A stretch of 64,000 nucleotides of DNA from Streptomyces griseosporeus (lineage in GTDB: Bacteria > Actinomycetota > Actinomycetes > Streptomycetales > Streptomycetaceae). The DNA is taken from positions 1,054,001-1,118,000 of the forward strand of contig NZ_BNBR01000001.1 of the NCBI RefSeq assembly GCF_014656055.1. Direction: 5' to 3'. Each line of letters starts with the position of its first letter. Position 1 is the first letter of the stretch. Below the pieces are notes generated by a model. That model was not told the DNA's origin, searched no databases, and saw nothing but the letters and a program-made list of their open reading frames with translations. Below are positions 8,203-18,500 of this stretch, piece by piece. The translations under genes and the position numbers were made by a program.

Positions 8203-9273
8203 TCACCTCCGGGTCGCCGTGCGCTGGACGTACAGGTTGATCAGGACGGCCCCGAGCAGCATCACGCCGAGGAACGCCTTGAACCAGTCGGGGTTCCAGC
8301 CGGCGTAGACGATGCCCTGGTTGACCATGCCGAACATGAACGCGCCGAAGACCGGGCCGATGGCGGAGCCGTAGCCGCCGGTGAGCAGGCAGCCGCCGAT
8401 GACGGCCGCGGCGATGTAGATCAGCTCCTGGCCGACGCCCTCGCCGGACTGCACGGTGTTGAAGGAGAACAGGTTGTGCATGCCGACGAACCAGGCGCCG
8501 AAGCCGACCGTCATGAACAGGGTGATCTTGGTGAAGTTCACGGGGACGCCGACGGCGCGGGCGGACTCCTTGTTGCCGCCGACGGCGAAGGTCCAGTTGC
8601 CGTACCTGGTGCGCAGCAGCACCCAGGTGGCCAGGGCCGCGAAGACCAGCCACCACACCACGGTGATCTTCACCTGCACCCCGCCGACGTCGAACGACGA
8701 GGCGAAGATCTTTCTCGCCTGTTCGAAGCCGTCCATGTCGCTGATGTCGTCGGTGGCGACGTTGCCGGTGACCAGCTTGGTCACGGCGAGGTTGACGCCC
8801 TGGAGGATCAGGAAGGTGCCGAGGGTGACCAGGAAGCTGGGCAGCCCGGTCCGCACCACCATCCAGCCGTTGAACGCGCCGATGCCCAGCGAGACGAGCA
8901 GCGCGACGGCGACGCCGGTCCACACGTTCACCGTCAGCTGGAAGCTGAGCATGCTCGCGGTGAGCGCCGAGGTGATGACGGCGACGCCGGCGGACAGGTC
9001 GAACTCGCCGCCGATCATCAGCAGCGCGACGGGCAGCGCCATGATGCCGATGGTCGAGGACTGGTAGAGGACGGTGGCCATGGAGCTGCCCTGGCGCACG
9101 GTCGGGGCGGCGATCAGGAAGAAGACCAGGACCGCCACGGCGCCGAGGAAGACGCCGACCTCGGGCCTGGCCAGCAGCCGCAGCACCAGCGAGCGCTGCC
9201 GGGTGCGGCCGTCGGTCTGCCCCGGGCCGGGGGCCGGCGGTGTCCCCACCGCCGGCGCAGCCTGCTGGGTCAT
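8203..9273 (-). CDS. Sugar ABC transporter permease (ribose/inositol type)
   Basis: 356 residues with about 8-10 hydrophobic segments. The hallmark of BPD_transp_2 permeases is present ('LMIGGEFDLSAGVAV', the G-E/G-x-D-L-S-x-G block), as is 'VGGNKESARAVGV', the cytoplasmic loop that docks the ATPase. A cytoplasmic N-terminal tail of about 30 residues rich in Pro and Gly precedes the first membrane segment. The ATG at 9273 lies 5 bases after the lipoprotein stop. It is the membrane channel of the probable inositol importer. Confidence 0.9.
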   Translation of the reverse strand: MTQQAAPAVGTPPAPGPGQTDGRTRQRSLVLRLLARPEVGVFLGAVAVLVFFLIAAPTVRQGSSMATVLYQSSTIGIMALPVALLMIGGEFDLSAGVAVITSALTASMLSFQLTVNVWTGVAVALLVSLGIGAFNGWMVVRTGLPSFLVTLGTFLILQGVNLAVTKLVTGNVATDDISDMDGFEQARKIFASSFDVGGVQVKITVVWWLVFAALATWVLLRTRYGNWTFAVGGNKESARAVGVPVNFTKITLFMTVGFGAWFVGMHNLFSFNTVQSGEGVGQELIYIAAAVIGGCLLTGGYGSAIGPVFGAFMFGMVNQGIVYAGWNPDWFKAFLGVMLLGAVLINLYVQRTATRR

Positions 9274-9278
9274 GCCGA

Positions 9279-10292
9279 TCACCGGGTGCCCTTCTCGGCG
9301 AACTTGTCGATCTGGTCGACGTTGGACTTGTCGACGAAGGCCGGACCGGTCAGCACGGGCTGCTCGCCGCCGCCCATGTAGTTGCCGTTGTTCTTGTACA
9401 GCCACAGCGAGTCGATCGCCAGGTAGCCCTGGAGGTAGGGCTGCTGGTCGACGGCGAACTCGATGGTGCCCTTGCTGATGGCGCCGGTCAGCTCCTTGTT
9501 CAGGTCGAAGGTGGCCACCTTCGCCTTGCTGCCGGCCTCGGACACCGACTGCGAGGCGGTCAGCGCGATGGGCGCGCCGAGCGCGATCACGTGGTCGATG
9601 CCGCTGTCCTGCTTGAGCTTGGCGGTGATGGTCGACTTCACCGAGGGCATGTCGGTGCCGTTGACGTACAGGTTCTCGATCGAGCCGGAGAACGTCTTCT
9701 TCACACCGTCGCAGCGCTGGGTGAGGCCGATGTTGCCCTGCTCCTGGATGACGCAGACGGCCTTCTTGGAGCCGAGCTGGTTGAGCTTGTTGCCGAGCGC
9801 CTCGCCGGCCACGGTCTCGTCCTGGCCGAAGAACTCCAGCAGGCCGAGCTTCTTCCACTCGCTGACGCCGGAGTTGAGGCCGACGACGGGTATCCCGGCG
9901 GCCTTCGCCTTGCCTATGACGCTCTTGAGGGCGTCGGGCTTGGCGAGGGTGACGGCGATGCCGTCGACCTTCTGGTCGATGGCGTTCTGCACGAGGTTGG
10001 CCTGGTTGCCCGCGTTGGGGTCGGCCGAGTAGATCAGCTTGATGTTGTCCTTGGCCGCGGCGGCCTCGGCGCCCTTGCGGACGATGTCCCAGAAGGTGTC
10101 GCCGGGCGACTGGTGGGTGACCAGCGCGACGGTCATCCGGGGGGTGGTGGCCTTGCCCGCGGAGGCATTGTCCCCGCCCTCCTCGGCCTTCTTTCCGCCG
10201 GAGCCGCTGGAGCAGCCGGCGAGGGTCAGGGCCGCCGCCGCGGCGAGGGCCACGACGGGGGTGAATCTGCGGGAGCGAGAAGAGCGGTCCAT
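9279..10292 (-). CDS. Sugar ABC transporter substrate-binding lipoprotein
   Basis: 337 residues. A signal peptide ends in the lipobox 'LTLAGC' (Cys at about residue 27), followed by a Ser/Gly/Lys-rich linker and a type I periplasmic-binding fold ('VALVTHQSPGDTFWDIVRKGAE', 'DGIAVTLAKPDAL'). It is the first gene of the importer operon, directly downstream of the left arm of the divergent promoter at 10364-10435. Its fold resembles ribose, inositol and autoinducer-2 binders; the locus argues for inositol. Confidence 0.9.
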   Translation of the reverse strand: MDRSSRSRRFTPVVALAAAAALTLAGCSSGSGGKKAEEGGDNASAGKATTPRMTVALVTHQSPGDTFWDIVRKGAEAAAAKDNIKLIYSADPNAGNQANLVQNAIDQKVDGIAVTLAKPDALKSVIGKAKAAGIPVVGLNSGVSEWKKLGLLEFFGQDETVAGEALGNKLNQLGSKKAVCVIQEQGNIGLTQRCDGVKKTFSGSIENLYVNGTDMPSVKSTITAKLKQDSGIDHVIALGAPIALTASQSVSEAGSKAKVATFDLNKELTGAISKGTIEFAVDQQPYLQGYLAIDSLWLYKNNGNYMGGGEQPVLTGPAFVDKSNVDQIDKFAEKGTR

Positions 10293-10363
10293 CTTTCCTG
10301 CACCTCACTGTGCGACGGGGGAAAGCCTGTTGCGTTGGGACCGGATCCAAGTCCTTGGCGCGT

Positions 10364-10435
10364 CCGCTGTCAATACTTTGTCAAGACATCATTTCACACT
10401 CAGGTCCGAATGTAAGTACAAACTATTGACAGCGG
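10364..10435. promoter_or_regulatory. Mirror-image divergent promoter/operator of the inositol locus
   Basis: The right arm at 10418-10435 reads ACAAACTATTGACAGCGG. The left arm at 10364-10381, read on the opposite strand, is ACAAAGTATTGACAGCGG, so 17 of 18 positions match. Each arm contains TTGACA, pointing outward to iolB on the right and to the importer operon on the left. A second TTGACA on the minus strand lies at 10379-10384. The symmetry suggests one regulator (the GntR or LacI protein of this locus) controlling both directions; that part is inference. Confidence 0.7.
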
Positions 10436-10544
10436 GGGGCCCTGCCCCCTACACCTGGGGGGGCGGCAGGCCGTATCGCAGTTGATCCGTACCCCCTGCC
10501 GCCCCGGGTACCCCTGGCGCGGTGGAGCCACGAAAGGCAGCGAG

Positions 10545-11441
10545 ATGACGTATCACCTGCCGGCGGGCAAGGCGGCCGCCGGCCCCTACGCCGTCGACGT
10601 CACGCCCGAGCGGGCCGGCTGGGCCCACTCCGCCCTGCGGGTCCTCGACCTGCCGCCGGGCGGCGCGCACACCTTCGACAGCGGGGACAGCGAGTGGATC
10701 GTGCTGCCGCTCGCCGGCGGCTGCACGGTCGCCGTCGCGGACGGCTCCGGCCGGGAGACCTTCGAGCTGACCGGCCGCCCGGACGTCTTCAGCGGCGTCA
10801 GCGACTTCGCGTACGTCCCGCGCGACGCCCGCACGACCGTCACCTCGCCGGGCGGGGGCCGGTTCGCGCTCACCGGAGCCCGGTGCGAGCGCCGCTTGCC
10901 CGCCCGCTACGGCCCGGCCTCCTCCGTGCCCGTGGAGCTGCGCGGCACCGGGAACTGCTCCCGGCAGGTGAACAACTTCGGCGCGGCGGACGTCTTCGAC
11001 TGCGACCGGCTGATCGCGGTCGAGGTGATCACGCCGGGCGGCAACTGGTCGTCGTTCCCGCCGCACAAGCACGACGAGCACCGGCCGGGCGAGGAGTCGG
11101 TGCTGGAGGAGATCTACTACTTCGAGTTCGCCGGCCACGAGGGCACCCCCGGCCTCGGCTACCAGCGGGTCTCGCCCTCCGGGCGGGGCCGCGGCACGGA
11201 CGTGCTGGCGGAGGTCCGCGACGGGGACGTCGTCCTCATCCCGGACGGCTGGCACGGCCCGTCGATGGCGGTGCCCGGCCACCACATGTACTACCTCAAC
11301 GTCATGGCCGGTCCGGGGGCCGAGCGGGCCTGGCTGATCTGCGACCACCCCGACCACGCGTGGATCCGCGACACCTGGCCCGGGCAGCCCGTCGACCCCC
11401 GGCTGCCCCTGTACACCGCACCCGGGAGGTCCCCCCGATGA
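10545..11441 (+). CDS. iolB: 5-deoxy-glucuronate isomerase IolB
   Basis: 298 residues, the usual IolB length. It has the double cupin of the family with metal-ligand motifs in 'FPPHKHDEH' (residues about 178-186) and the following 'EEIYYFEF' Glu block, then 'GDVVLIPDGWHGPSMAVPG' (the last His ligand) and 'YYLNVMAGP'. IolB converts 5-deoxy-glucuronate to 2-deoxy-5-keto-gluconate in inositol breakdown. GAAAGG precedes the ATG. The stop overlaps the iolD start (ATGA at 11438-11441), which implies translational coupling. Confidence 0.95.
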   Translation: MTYHLPAGKAAAGPYAVDVTPERAGWAHSALRVLDLPPGGAHTFDSGDSEWIVLPLAGGCTVAVADGSGRETFELTGRPDVFSGVSDFAYVPRDARTTVTSPGGGRFALTGARCERRLPARYGPASSVPVELRGTGNCSRQVNNFGAADVFDCDRLIAVEVITPGGNWSSFPPHKHDEHRPGEESVLEEIYYFEFAGHEGTPGLGYQRVSPSGRGRGTDVLAEVRDGDVVLIPDGWHGPSMAVPGHHMYYLNVMAGPGAERAWLICDHPDHAWIRDTWPGQPVDPRLPLYTAPGRSPR

Positions 11442-13300
11442 GTGTCCGTCTGACGACCGCCCAGGCCCTGGTGCGGTTCCTCGCCGCCCAGCACACCGAG
11501 CGCGACGGCGTACGGCGCCGACTGATCACCGGCATGTGGGGCATCTTCGGCCACGGCAACGTGGCCGGGCTCGGCCAGGCACTCGTGGAGTACGCGGACG
11601 TGATGCCGTACCACCAGGGCCGCAACGAGCAGGCGATGGTGCACGCGGCCGTCGGCCACGCCCGCCAGCTCAACCGGCTCTCCGCGCAGGCCGTGACGAC
11701 GTCGATCGGGCCGGGCGCGACCAACCTGGTCACCGGCGCCGCGCTCGCGACGATCAACCGCCTGCCGGTGCTGCTCCTGCCGGGCGACTACTTCGCGGCG
11801 CACCCCGCAGACCCGCTGCTGCAGCAGCTGGAGCACCCGGTGGAGGCCGACGTCTCCGTCAACGACACGCTGCGGCCGGTCTCCCGGTTCTTCGACCGGA
11901 TCACCCGCCCCGAGGCGCTCATCGCCTCCGCGCTCCAGGCGATGCGGGTGCTCACCGACCCGGCGGAGACCGGCGCCGTCACGCTCGCCCTGCCGCAGGA
12001 CGTGCAGGCGGAGGCGTACAACTGGCCGGAGGAGTTCTTCGCCGAGCGGGTGTGGCGGGTACGGCGCCCCGCCCCCGACCCGGAGGAGCTGGCCGAGGCC
12101 GTGCGGGCGATCCGGGCGGCCGAGCGGCCCCTGCTGGTGGCGGGCGGCGGCGTCCACCACAGCGAGGCGGAGGCGGCGCTGCGGGCGTTCGCCGAGGCCA
12201 CCGGCATCCCGGTCGCCTCCACCCAGGCGGGCAAGGGCTCCCTGCGCCACGACCACCCGGCCGACCTCGGCGGCATCGGCCACACCGGCACCGCGGTCGC
12301 CGACGACCTCGCCCGCACCGCCGACCTGGTGATCGGCGTCGGCACCCGCCACAGCGACTTCACCACCGCCTCCGGCACGCTGTTCCAGCACCCGGAGGTC
12401 CGCTTCCTGAATATCAACATCACCGCCTTCGACGCGCACAAGCTCGCCGCGCGCACCCTGGTGTGCGACGCGCGGACGGGCCTGGAGCGGCTGACGGAGG
12501 CGCTGGACGGCCATCGCGTGGACCCCGCCTACGAGACGGAGTACCGCACCGGCAAGGAACGCTGGGACCAGGTCGTCGAGGCCGCCTACCGGGCCGACGA
12601 CCCGAGCGCGGTGCCGACGCAGACGCAGGTGCTGGGCGCCCTGGACGCGGTCGTCGGCGAGACGGACGTGGTGATCAACGCGGCCGGTTCGCTCCCCGGC
12701 GACCTGCACAAGCTGTGGCGGGCCCGCTCCCCGCGCCAGTACCACCTGGAGTACGGCTACTCCTGCATGGGCTACGAGATCCCGGCCGCGATCGGCGTGC
12801 AGCAGGCGGCCCCGGACGCGGTGGTCTGGGCCCTGGTCGGCGACGGCACGTACCTGATGATGCCGACGGAGATCGTCACCGCCGTCCAGGAGGGCCTCCC
12901 GGTCAACCTGGTCCTCGTCCAGAACCACGGCTACGCCTCCATCGGCGGCCTGTCGGAGTCGGTGGGCGCCGAGCGCTTCGGCACCGCCTACCGCCACCGG
13001 GCCGCCGACGGCACCTTCACCGGCGCCCCGCTCCCGGTCGACCTGGCGGCCAACGCGGCCAGCCTCGGCATGGAGGTGCTGCGCGCCAAGACGGTCGCCG
13101 AGCTGCGCGACGCGCTCGCCGCGGCCCGCGCCTCGGACCGGCCGACGTGCGTGTACGTCGAGACGGACCCGGCGCCGACCGCTCCGCCGGCCGAGGCCTG
13201 GTGGGACGTACCGGTCGCGGAGACCGCCTCCCGCGAGGCCGCGATCGGGGCCCGCGAGCAGTACGACCGTCAGGTGGCGGCCCGCCGCCGCCACCTGTGA
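11438..13300 (+). CDS. iolD: 3D-(3,5/4)-trihydroxycyclohexane-1,2-dione acylhydrolase IolD
   Basis: 620 residues, matching IolD length. It is a ThDP-dependent enzyme with an N-terminal PYR domain ('HGNVAGLGQALVEY', 'YHQGRNEQAMVHAA' with the cofactor-activating Glu), a central domain, and a C-terminal PP domain with the ThDP motif starting 'GDGTYLMMPTEI' and ending in 'VQNHGYASIG'. It hydrolyses the ring dione produced by IolE to 5-deoxy-glucuronate, the substrate of the preceding gene product. The start codon overlaps the iolB stop. Confidence 0.95.
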   Translation: MSVRLTTAQALVRFLAAQHTERDGVRRRLITGMWGIFGHGNVAGLGQALVEYADVMPYHQGRNEQAMVHAAVGHARQLNRLSAQAVTTSIGPGATNLVTGAALATINRLPVLLLPGDYFAAHPADPLLQQLEHPVEADVSVNDTLRPVSRFFDRITRPEALIASALQAMRVLTDPAETGAVTLALPQDVQAEAYNWPEEFFAERVWRVRRPAPDPEELAEAVRAIRAAERPLLVAGGGVHHSEAEAALRAFAEATGIPVASTQAGKGSLRHDHPADLGGIGHTGTAVADDLARTADLVIGVGTRHSDFTTASGTLFQHPEVRFLNINITAFDAHKLAARTLVCDARTGLERLTEALDGHRVDPAYETEYRTGKERWDQVVEAAYRADDPSAVPTQTQVLGALDAVVGETDVVINAAGSLPGDLHKLWRARSPRQYHLEYGYSCMGYEIPAAIGVQQAAPDAVVWALVGDGTYLMMPTEIVTAVQEGLPVNLVLVQNHGYASIGGLSESVGAERFGTAYRHRAADGTFTGAPLPVDLAANAASLGMEVLRAKTVAELRDALAAARASDRPTCVYVETDPAPTAPPAEAWWDVPVAETASREAAIGAREQYDRQVAARRRHL

Positions 13301-13341
13301 CCGCACGTGCCGACAAGTCCGGCCCGAAAGGGGGGATCCCG

Positions 13342-14127
13342 GTGGCGAGGACGTCCGCCCGCTCCCGCACCGCGACCGTCACCGCGCTCGACGCGGTCCA
13401 CTTCGCCCTGGACCGGGGCAGCCCGGTGCCGCTGTACCACCAGCTCGCCCAGCAGCTGGAGGCGGCCATCGAGGGCGGGGCGCTCGCCCCGGGCAACCTC
13501 CTCGGCAACGAGGTCGACCTCTCGGTCCGCCTCGGGCTGTCCCGGCCCACCGTCCGCCAGGCCATCCAGTCCCTGGTCGACAAGGGGCTCCTGGTGCGCC
13601 GCCGGGGCGTCGGCACGCAGGTCGTGCACAGCAAGGTCAGGCGCCCGCTGGAGCTGAGCAGTCTCTACGACGACCTGGAAGAGGCGGGGCAGGGGCCCAC
13701 CACCGAGGTCCTGCGCAACGAGACGGTGCCCGCCTCGGCCGAGGTCGCCGCCGCCCTCGGCCTGCCCGAGGGCGCCCCGGTGACGGTCCTGGAACGGCTG
13801 CGCCGCACCCACGGCCAGCCGGTGGCGTACCTGTGCAACCACCTGCCCGCGTCCCTGCTCGACCTGGACACGGCCCGGCTGGAGGCGACCGGCCTGTACC
13901 GGCTGCTGCGCGCGGCGGGCATCACCCTGCACAGCGCCCACCAGACCGTCGGCGCCCGCTCCGCGACGGCCGCGGAGGCGGCCCTGCTGGACGAGACGAA
14001 GGGCGCGGCGCTGCTGACGATGACCCGCACGGCGTACGACGACACGGGGCGGCCGGTGGAGCACGGCACGCACATCTACCGGGCGTCGCGGTACGCCTTC
14101 GACTTCCGGTTGCTCGTGCGGCCCTGA
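13342..14127 (+). CDS. GntR-family (HutC subfamily) regulator
   Basis: 261 residues from a GTG start with a strong AAAGGGGGG site six bases upstream. The winged HTH ('LSVRLGLSRPTVRQAIQSLVDKG') occupies about residues 60-82, and a UTRA effector domain follows ('PVTVLERLRRTHGQPVAY', ending 'EHGTHIYRASRYAFDFRLL'). It lies 41 bases after iolD on the same strand and is the most likely inositol-responsive regulator of the importer/iolBD promoter. It is also next to the first polysaccharide-locus dyad at 14166, so a second target there cannot be excluded. Confidence 0.88.
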   Translation: MARTSARSRTATVTALDAVHFALDRGSPVPLYHQLAQQLEAAIEGGALAPGNLLGNEVDLSVRLGLSRPTVRQAIQSLVDKGLLVRRRGVGTQVVHSKVRRPLELSSLYDDLEEAGQGPTTEVLRNETVPASAEVAAALGLPEGAPVTVLERLRRTHGQPVAYLCNHLPASLLDLDTARLEATGLYRLLRAAGITLHSAHQTVGARSATAAEAALLDETKGAALLTMTRTAYDDTGRPVEHGTHIYRASRYAFDFRLLVRP

Positions 14128-14136
14128 AAATCCCAC

Positions 14137-14188
14137 TTGACCAGGGGCCGGACCGGGCGCACAGTGGGCATATACACCGTAAACATAC
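14137..14188 (+). promoter_or_regulatory. Dyad promoter D (upstream of the GalE-like gene)
   Basis: TTGACC at 14137-14142, a 17-base spacer, CACAGT at 14160-14165, then the dyad at 14166-14188 with right arm CGTAAACATAC (14178-14188). The inner left arm (TATACA) is conserved, but the outer four bases depart from the GTAT of the other copies, so this is the weakest left arm of the five sites. The dyad overlaps the expected transcription start; the gene begins at 14225. Confidence 0.7.
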
Positions 14189-14224
14189 GGCGTTCCGCCC
14201 ACCCGCACGCAGGAGCCGTCCCCC

Positions 14225-15316
14225 ATGACGCGCAGCGCAACCGGAGGAAGCGGTGCCTCCTGGGCACCCTCGACCGTCCTCGTCACCGGCGGGGCCGGGT
14301 TCCTCGGCAGTCATGCCTGCGTCGACCTGCTCGACCACGGCTACGAGGTCATCGTGGTGGACGACTACTCCAACAGCACACCGCAGGTGTTCGCCCGCAT
14401 CGCCCGCATCGCCGGACGCTTCCTCGGCGCCGTGTACGAGCTGGACATCCGTGACCGCCGCGCCCTCTCCGCCGTCTTCGACCGCCACTCCGTGGACGCC
14501 GTCGTGCACTTCGCCGCGCAGAAGGCGGCGGGCCGGTCGGTGCGGATGCCCGTCGAGTACTACGACACCAATGTCGGCGGGACGACCGCCCTGATGAACA
14601 CCATGCATGAGCACGATGTGCACCGGCTCGTGTACCCCTCGACGTGCGCGGTCTACGGAGACGCGGGACGCGGCCCGCTGGACGAGAGCACTCCGATCCG
14701 GCCCGTGACGCCTTACGCCATGTCGAAGTGGATGTGCGAGCAGATCCTCGCGGACGTGTGCCGCCACTGCTCCGAGTGCACGGTGCTGTGCCTGCGCTGC
14801 CCCAGCCCCGCCGGGGCGCACCCGAGCGGACTGCTCGGCGAGGACCCCCGCATCCCGCCGGAGAACCTGATGCCCCATGTCGCGCAGGTCGCCGTCGGCA
14901 GATGCGACCGGCTCCGCGTCTTCGGGGCCGACTATCCGACCCCCGACGGCACGCCCGTGCGCGACTACCTGCACGTCATGGACGCCGTCGAGGCCCACCG
15001 GATCGCGCTCGACCACCTCGCCGACGGGCCCGGCATGCAGGTGTACAACCTCGGGGTGGGCGAGGGCAGATCCGTCCTCGACGTGGTCGCCGCCTTCTCC
15101 GGCGCGTCGGGCCGGCCTATCCCCTACGACATCACCGACCGCCGCCCGTGCGACGTCGCCGAACTCGTCGCGGACGCCGGTGCGGTCGAACGCGCCTGGG
15201 GCTGGCGGCCCACCCGCGGCCTCGGTGACATCTGCCAGGACGCCTGGCGCTTCCAGCGGCTCAACCCTCAGGGCTACGCGGACTCCGCCCGCCGCCGCCC
15301 GGACGCCAAGGGGTGA
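14225..15316 (+). CDS. GalE-like NAD-dependent nucleotide-sugar epimerase
   Basis: 363 residues of the extended SDR type. It has 'LVTGGAGFLGSHA' (residues about 19-31), 'DAVVHFAAQKAAGRSV', a catalytic Ser block 'VYPSTCAVYG' and Y-x-x-x-K in 'PYAMSKWMCE', plus the GalE-style 'RDYLHVMDAVEAH' segment. It probably interconverts UDP-glucose/galactose or the N-acetyl forms and opens the polysaccharide locus. A 23-bp dyad promoter lies just upstream. The run of Cys residues around positions 180-198 is unusual for the family. Exact substrate unknown. Confidence 0.88.
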   Translation: MTRSATGGSGASWAPSTVLVTGGAGFLGSHACVDLLDHGYEVIVVDDYSNSTPQVFARIARIAGRFLGAVYELDIRDRRALSAVFDRHSVDAVVHFAAQKAAGRSVRMPVEYYDTNVGGTTALMNTMHEHDVHRLVYPSTCAVYGDAGRGPLDESTPIRPVTPYAMSKWMCEQILADVCRHCSECTVLCLRCPSPAGAHPSGLLGEDPRIPPENLMPHVAQVAVGRCDRLRVFGADYPTPDGTPVRDYLHVMDAVEAHRIALDHLADGPGMQVYNLGVGEGRSVLDVVAAFSGASGRPIPYDITDRRPCDVAELVADAGAVERAWGWRPTRGLGDICQDAWRFQRLNPQGYADSARRRPDAKG

Positions 15317-15534
15317 CCGCCGTGCGGTGCCGCGCCGTCAGCGCCCCACGGAGCGGAAGGGGGCGGCTCCGTCGGTCCGCGCGGTACCCTCGCCCGGCCT
15401 CCTCGTCGGCGCTCACCAGAGGCGGCACGACGAGATGCGACCCCTACCAGGGGACGCTTAGGATCGGTCCAGCACATCCGCGCCGGCGCATCCAGCACGG
15501 CCGGATGTGGCCCGATTCGGGGAGGCGCGTGCCT

Positions 15535-18500
15535 GTGGTGGCCGCCCGGCGGCTGATGGCGATCCTCATTGTGTTGGTCGGGGCCGCGACGGGCCTGTAC
15601 ATGACCACCACACAGCTGCGTACGGCCGCCTGGGCCGCCATCGGGCTGTGCGGGGTCGCCGCCGTCGTCATCGGGGTCCGTCTGTACCGGCCCGCGCACC
15701 GCTGGCCCTGGTACGCGCTGGCCGCCGGACTGCTCTCCTTCACCGCGGGCGACACGGCCTACAACGTGCAGGAGGTCTACCTCCACACGCCCAACCCGTT
15801 CCCGTCGCCGGCCGACGCGTTCTACCTGGCCATGTACCCCCTGCTCACCGCCGGTCTGTTCGGTCTGGTGCGCTACCGCTGGATGGACCGCGACCTGCCC
15901 AGCCTGCTCGACGCGCTGATCATCACCGCCGGGCTGGCGCTGCCGGTCTGGGTCTACCTGGTGCAGCCGCTCGCCCGGCAGGACGGCCTCACCTGGCAGG
16001 AACGGGCGATCAGCGTCGCCTACCCGCTCGGCGACATCCTGGTGCTGGCGATGCTGGTCCGGCTGCTCGCCCCCTCCCCCGGCGCCCGCCCCAACCGCGC
16101 GGTGCGCCTGCTGGTGCTCGGTACCGTCGCTCTGCTGGCCAACGACATCGCGTACGGCATCCTGCAGATGGACGACGCCTGGCACGTGGGCACCCTCGGG
16201 GACTCCGGCTGGGTCGTCTTCTACACGGCGTGGGGCCTCGCCGCGCTGCACCCCTCCATGGCCGAGCTGACCGAGGCGGACGTCCCGCCGCAGTCCCTGC
16301 TGCCGCCCTGGCGCAAGCTGGCGCTGCTGACGGCCGCCACCCTCGTGCCGCCCCTGGTCCTGGTCTACGAGGAGAGGGTGGGCCGGGTGCAGGACGCGAC
16401 GGCCCTGGCAGCGTTCTCCGGTGTGCTGTTCCTGCTGGTGATCCTGCGGCTCGCCGTGATGGTCGTGGCGCACCGCAAGGTCGTGGCCCGGGAGCAGGCG
16501 CTGCGTGACGCGGCCTCCCCGCTGGTGGCGGCCGTCTGGCCGGAGGAGATCGCGCGGGCCTGCGACCGGGCCGTCAACGCGCTGTTCGGCCCGAAGGTCC
16601 CGCACGCGACCCGCCTCCTGTCGCCCCGGGACGCCGACCGGCTCTACGACCGCCTGGCCCGCACCACCACCTGGACCAGCGGGCGCTGGGTGACCGACCG
16701 CGGCACGGCCTCCGAGGACGATGCGGCCGCCCTCGTCCGCCACCCCACCCTGCTGGTCCCCGTCGCCGCGCTCGGACCGGAGCTCTCCGCCCAGCTGGAC
16801 GGCCTGCCGCACGCTCTGCTGTGCCCGCTGATCCAGCCCTCCGGCGGCAGCGTCCACGGCGTGCTGCTGGCGGCCGGCCCGGAGCTGAACCTCGCCGAGG
16901 TGCGCGGCTCACTGGAACTGCTGGCCTCGCACGCGGCGCTGGCCAGCGAACGCCTCGCGCTGCGGCGGCAGATCATCCGCCGGGAGAGCGAGGCGTACTT
17001 CCGCACCCTCGTGCACAACGCCTCGGACGTCATCCTGATCGTCAACGACGACAGCACCGTCCGCTACGCCAGTCCGTCGGCGGAGGCCGTGTTCGGCACC
17101 GCCGAGCTGGCCGGCCGGCAACTGCCGGACCTGGTGGCACCGCAGGAGCGCAAGCGGGTGATCCGGACCCTGGCGACCCTGCGCTCCCTCGGCCGGCAGG
17201 AGGCGCACGACCACTGGTGGGTGGAGGGCGACAAGGCCCGTATCGAGGTGGACGTGCGCTGCCGGGACCTGCGCAAGGACCCGACCGTCGGCGGGCTCGT
17301 CATCACCCTGCGGGACGTCACCGAGCAGCGCCAGCTGGAGCACGAGCTGACCCAGCGGGCCTTCCACGACTCGCTGACCGGACTGCCCAACCGGACCCTG
17401 CTGCTGGAGCGGACCCAGCGTGCCCTGCTGCGCGGCCGCCGCGAGTCGACGGTCACCTGCCTGCTCTTCATCGACCTCGACGACTTCAAGATCGTCAACG
17501 ACACGCTGGGCCACTCGGTGGGCGACCGGCTGCTGTGCGCCGTGGCGGAGCGGCTGTCGGCGACGCTGCGCCGCACCGACACCGCCGCCCGGCTCGGGGG
17601 CGACGAGTTCGCCGTCCTGATGGAGGACGCCAAACAGCCCCTGGACGCCGAGCTGCTGGCCGCGCAGGTGATCCAGCGGCTGAGCCGGCCGTTCCAGCTG
17701 TCGGTGGAGTCGGTGAGCGTCTCCGCCAGCGTGGGCGTGGCCACCGCGATGGACAGCACCGACGCCGAGGAACTGCTGGCCCTCGCCGACCTGGCGCTGT
17801 ACGCGGCGAAGGCGGCCGGCAAGCGCCAGTGGCGGCGCTTCCAGCCGCAGCAGCGCATCCGCATGGTGCGCCGCCACGACCTCCAGCTGCGGCTGGACAC
17901 CGCGATCGCCCGGCACGAGTTCGACCTGCGCTACCAGCCGGTCGTGGACATCCGCGCGGGTGAGGTCGTCGGGTTCGAGGCGCTGGCCCGCTGGCCGCGG
18001 CTCGGGCAGGACGCCGTGCCGCCGGGGCAGTTCATCCCGCTGGCCGAGGAGACCGGGCGGATCTCGGCACTCGGTGCGTGGGTGCTGCGCAACTCCACCG
18101 CCGACATCGCACGCCTGCAGCGCCGGGTGCCCGGCCTGCGGCTGCCGTACCTCAGCGTCAACGTCTCCGCCCGGCAGTGGCGCGACAACGGTTTCCTCAA
18201 CGAGGTGTGCCGGGCCGTCGAGTCCGCCGGGCTCGCCCCGCACACCCTCCAGCTGGAACTGACCGAGTCGGTGCTCATGCAGCGGACCCCGCAGATCGAC
18301 GCGCTGCTGCGGGCGCTGAAGGATCTCGGGGTGAGCATCGCCGTCGACGACTTCGGCACCGGGTTCTCCTCACTGCGCTACCTGCGCGACTTCCCCATCG
18401 ACGTCCTGAAGATCGACAAGTCGTTCATCGACGAGATCCCGTCGGATCCGCAGCAGGTCGCCCTCGTCGAGGGCATCGTCCACCTCGCCGACACGCTCGG

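Noticed and set aside
8059..9381. A plus-strand open frame opposite the sugar permease
   Set aside because: The product is rich in His, Asp, Gly and Gln without any fold, as expected from the complement of a high-GC gene; the permease on the other strand has real motifs.
15313..15534. GGDEF-EAL start at GTG 15313 overlapping the epimerase stop
   Set aside because: The extra 74 residues are Arg-rich and lie before the first membrane helix; a GGGGAGG site supports a start near 15535. Not fully excluded.
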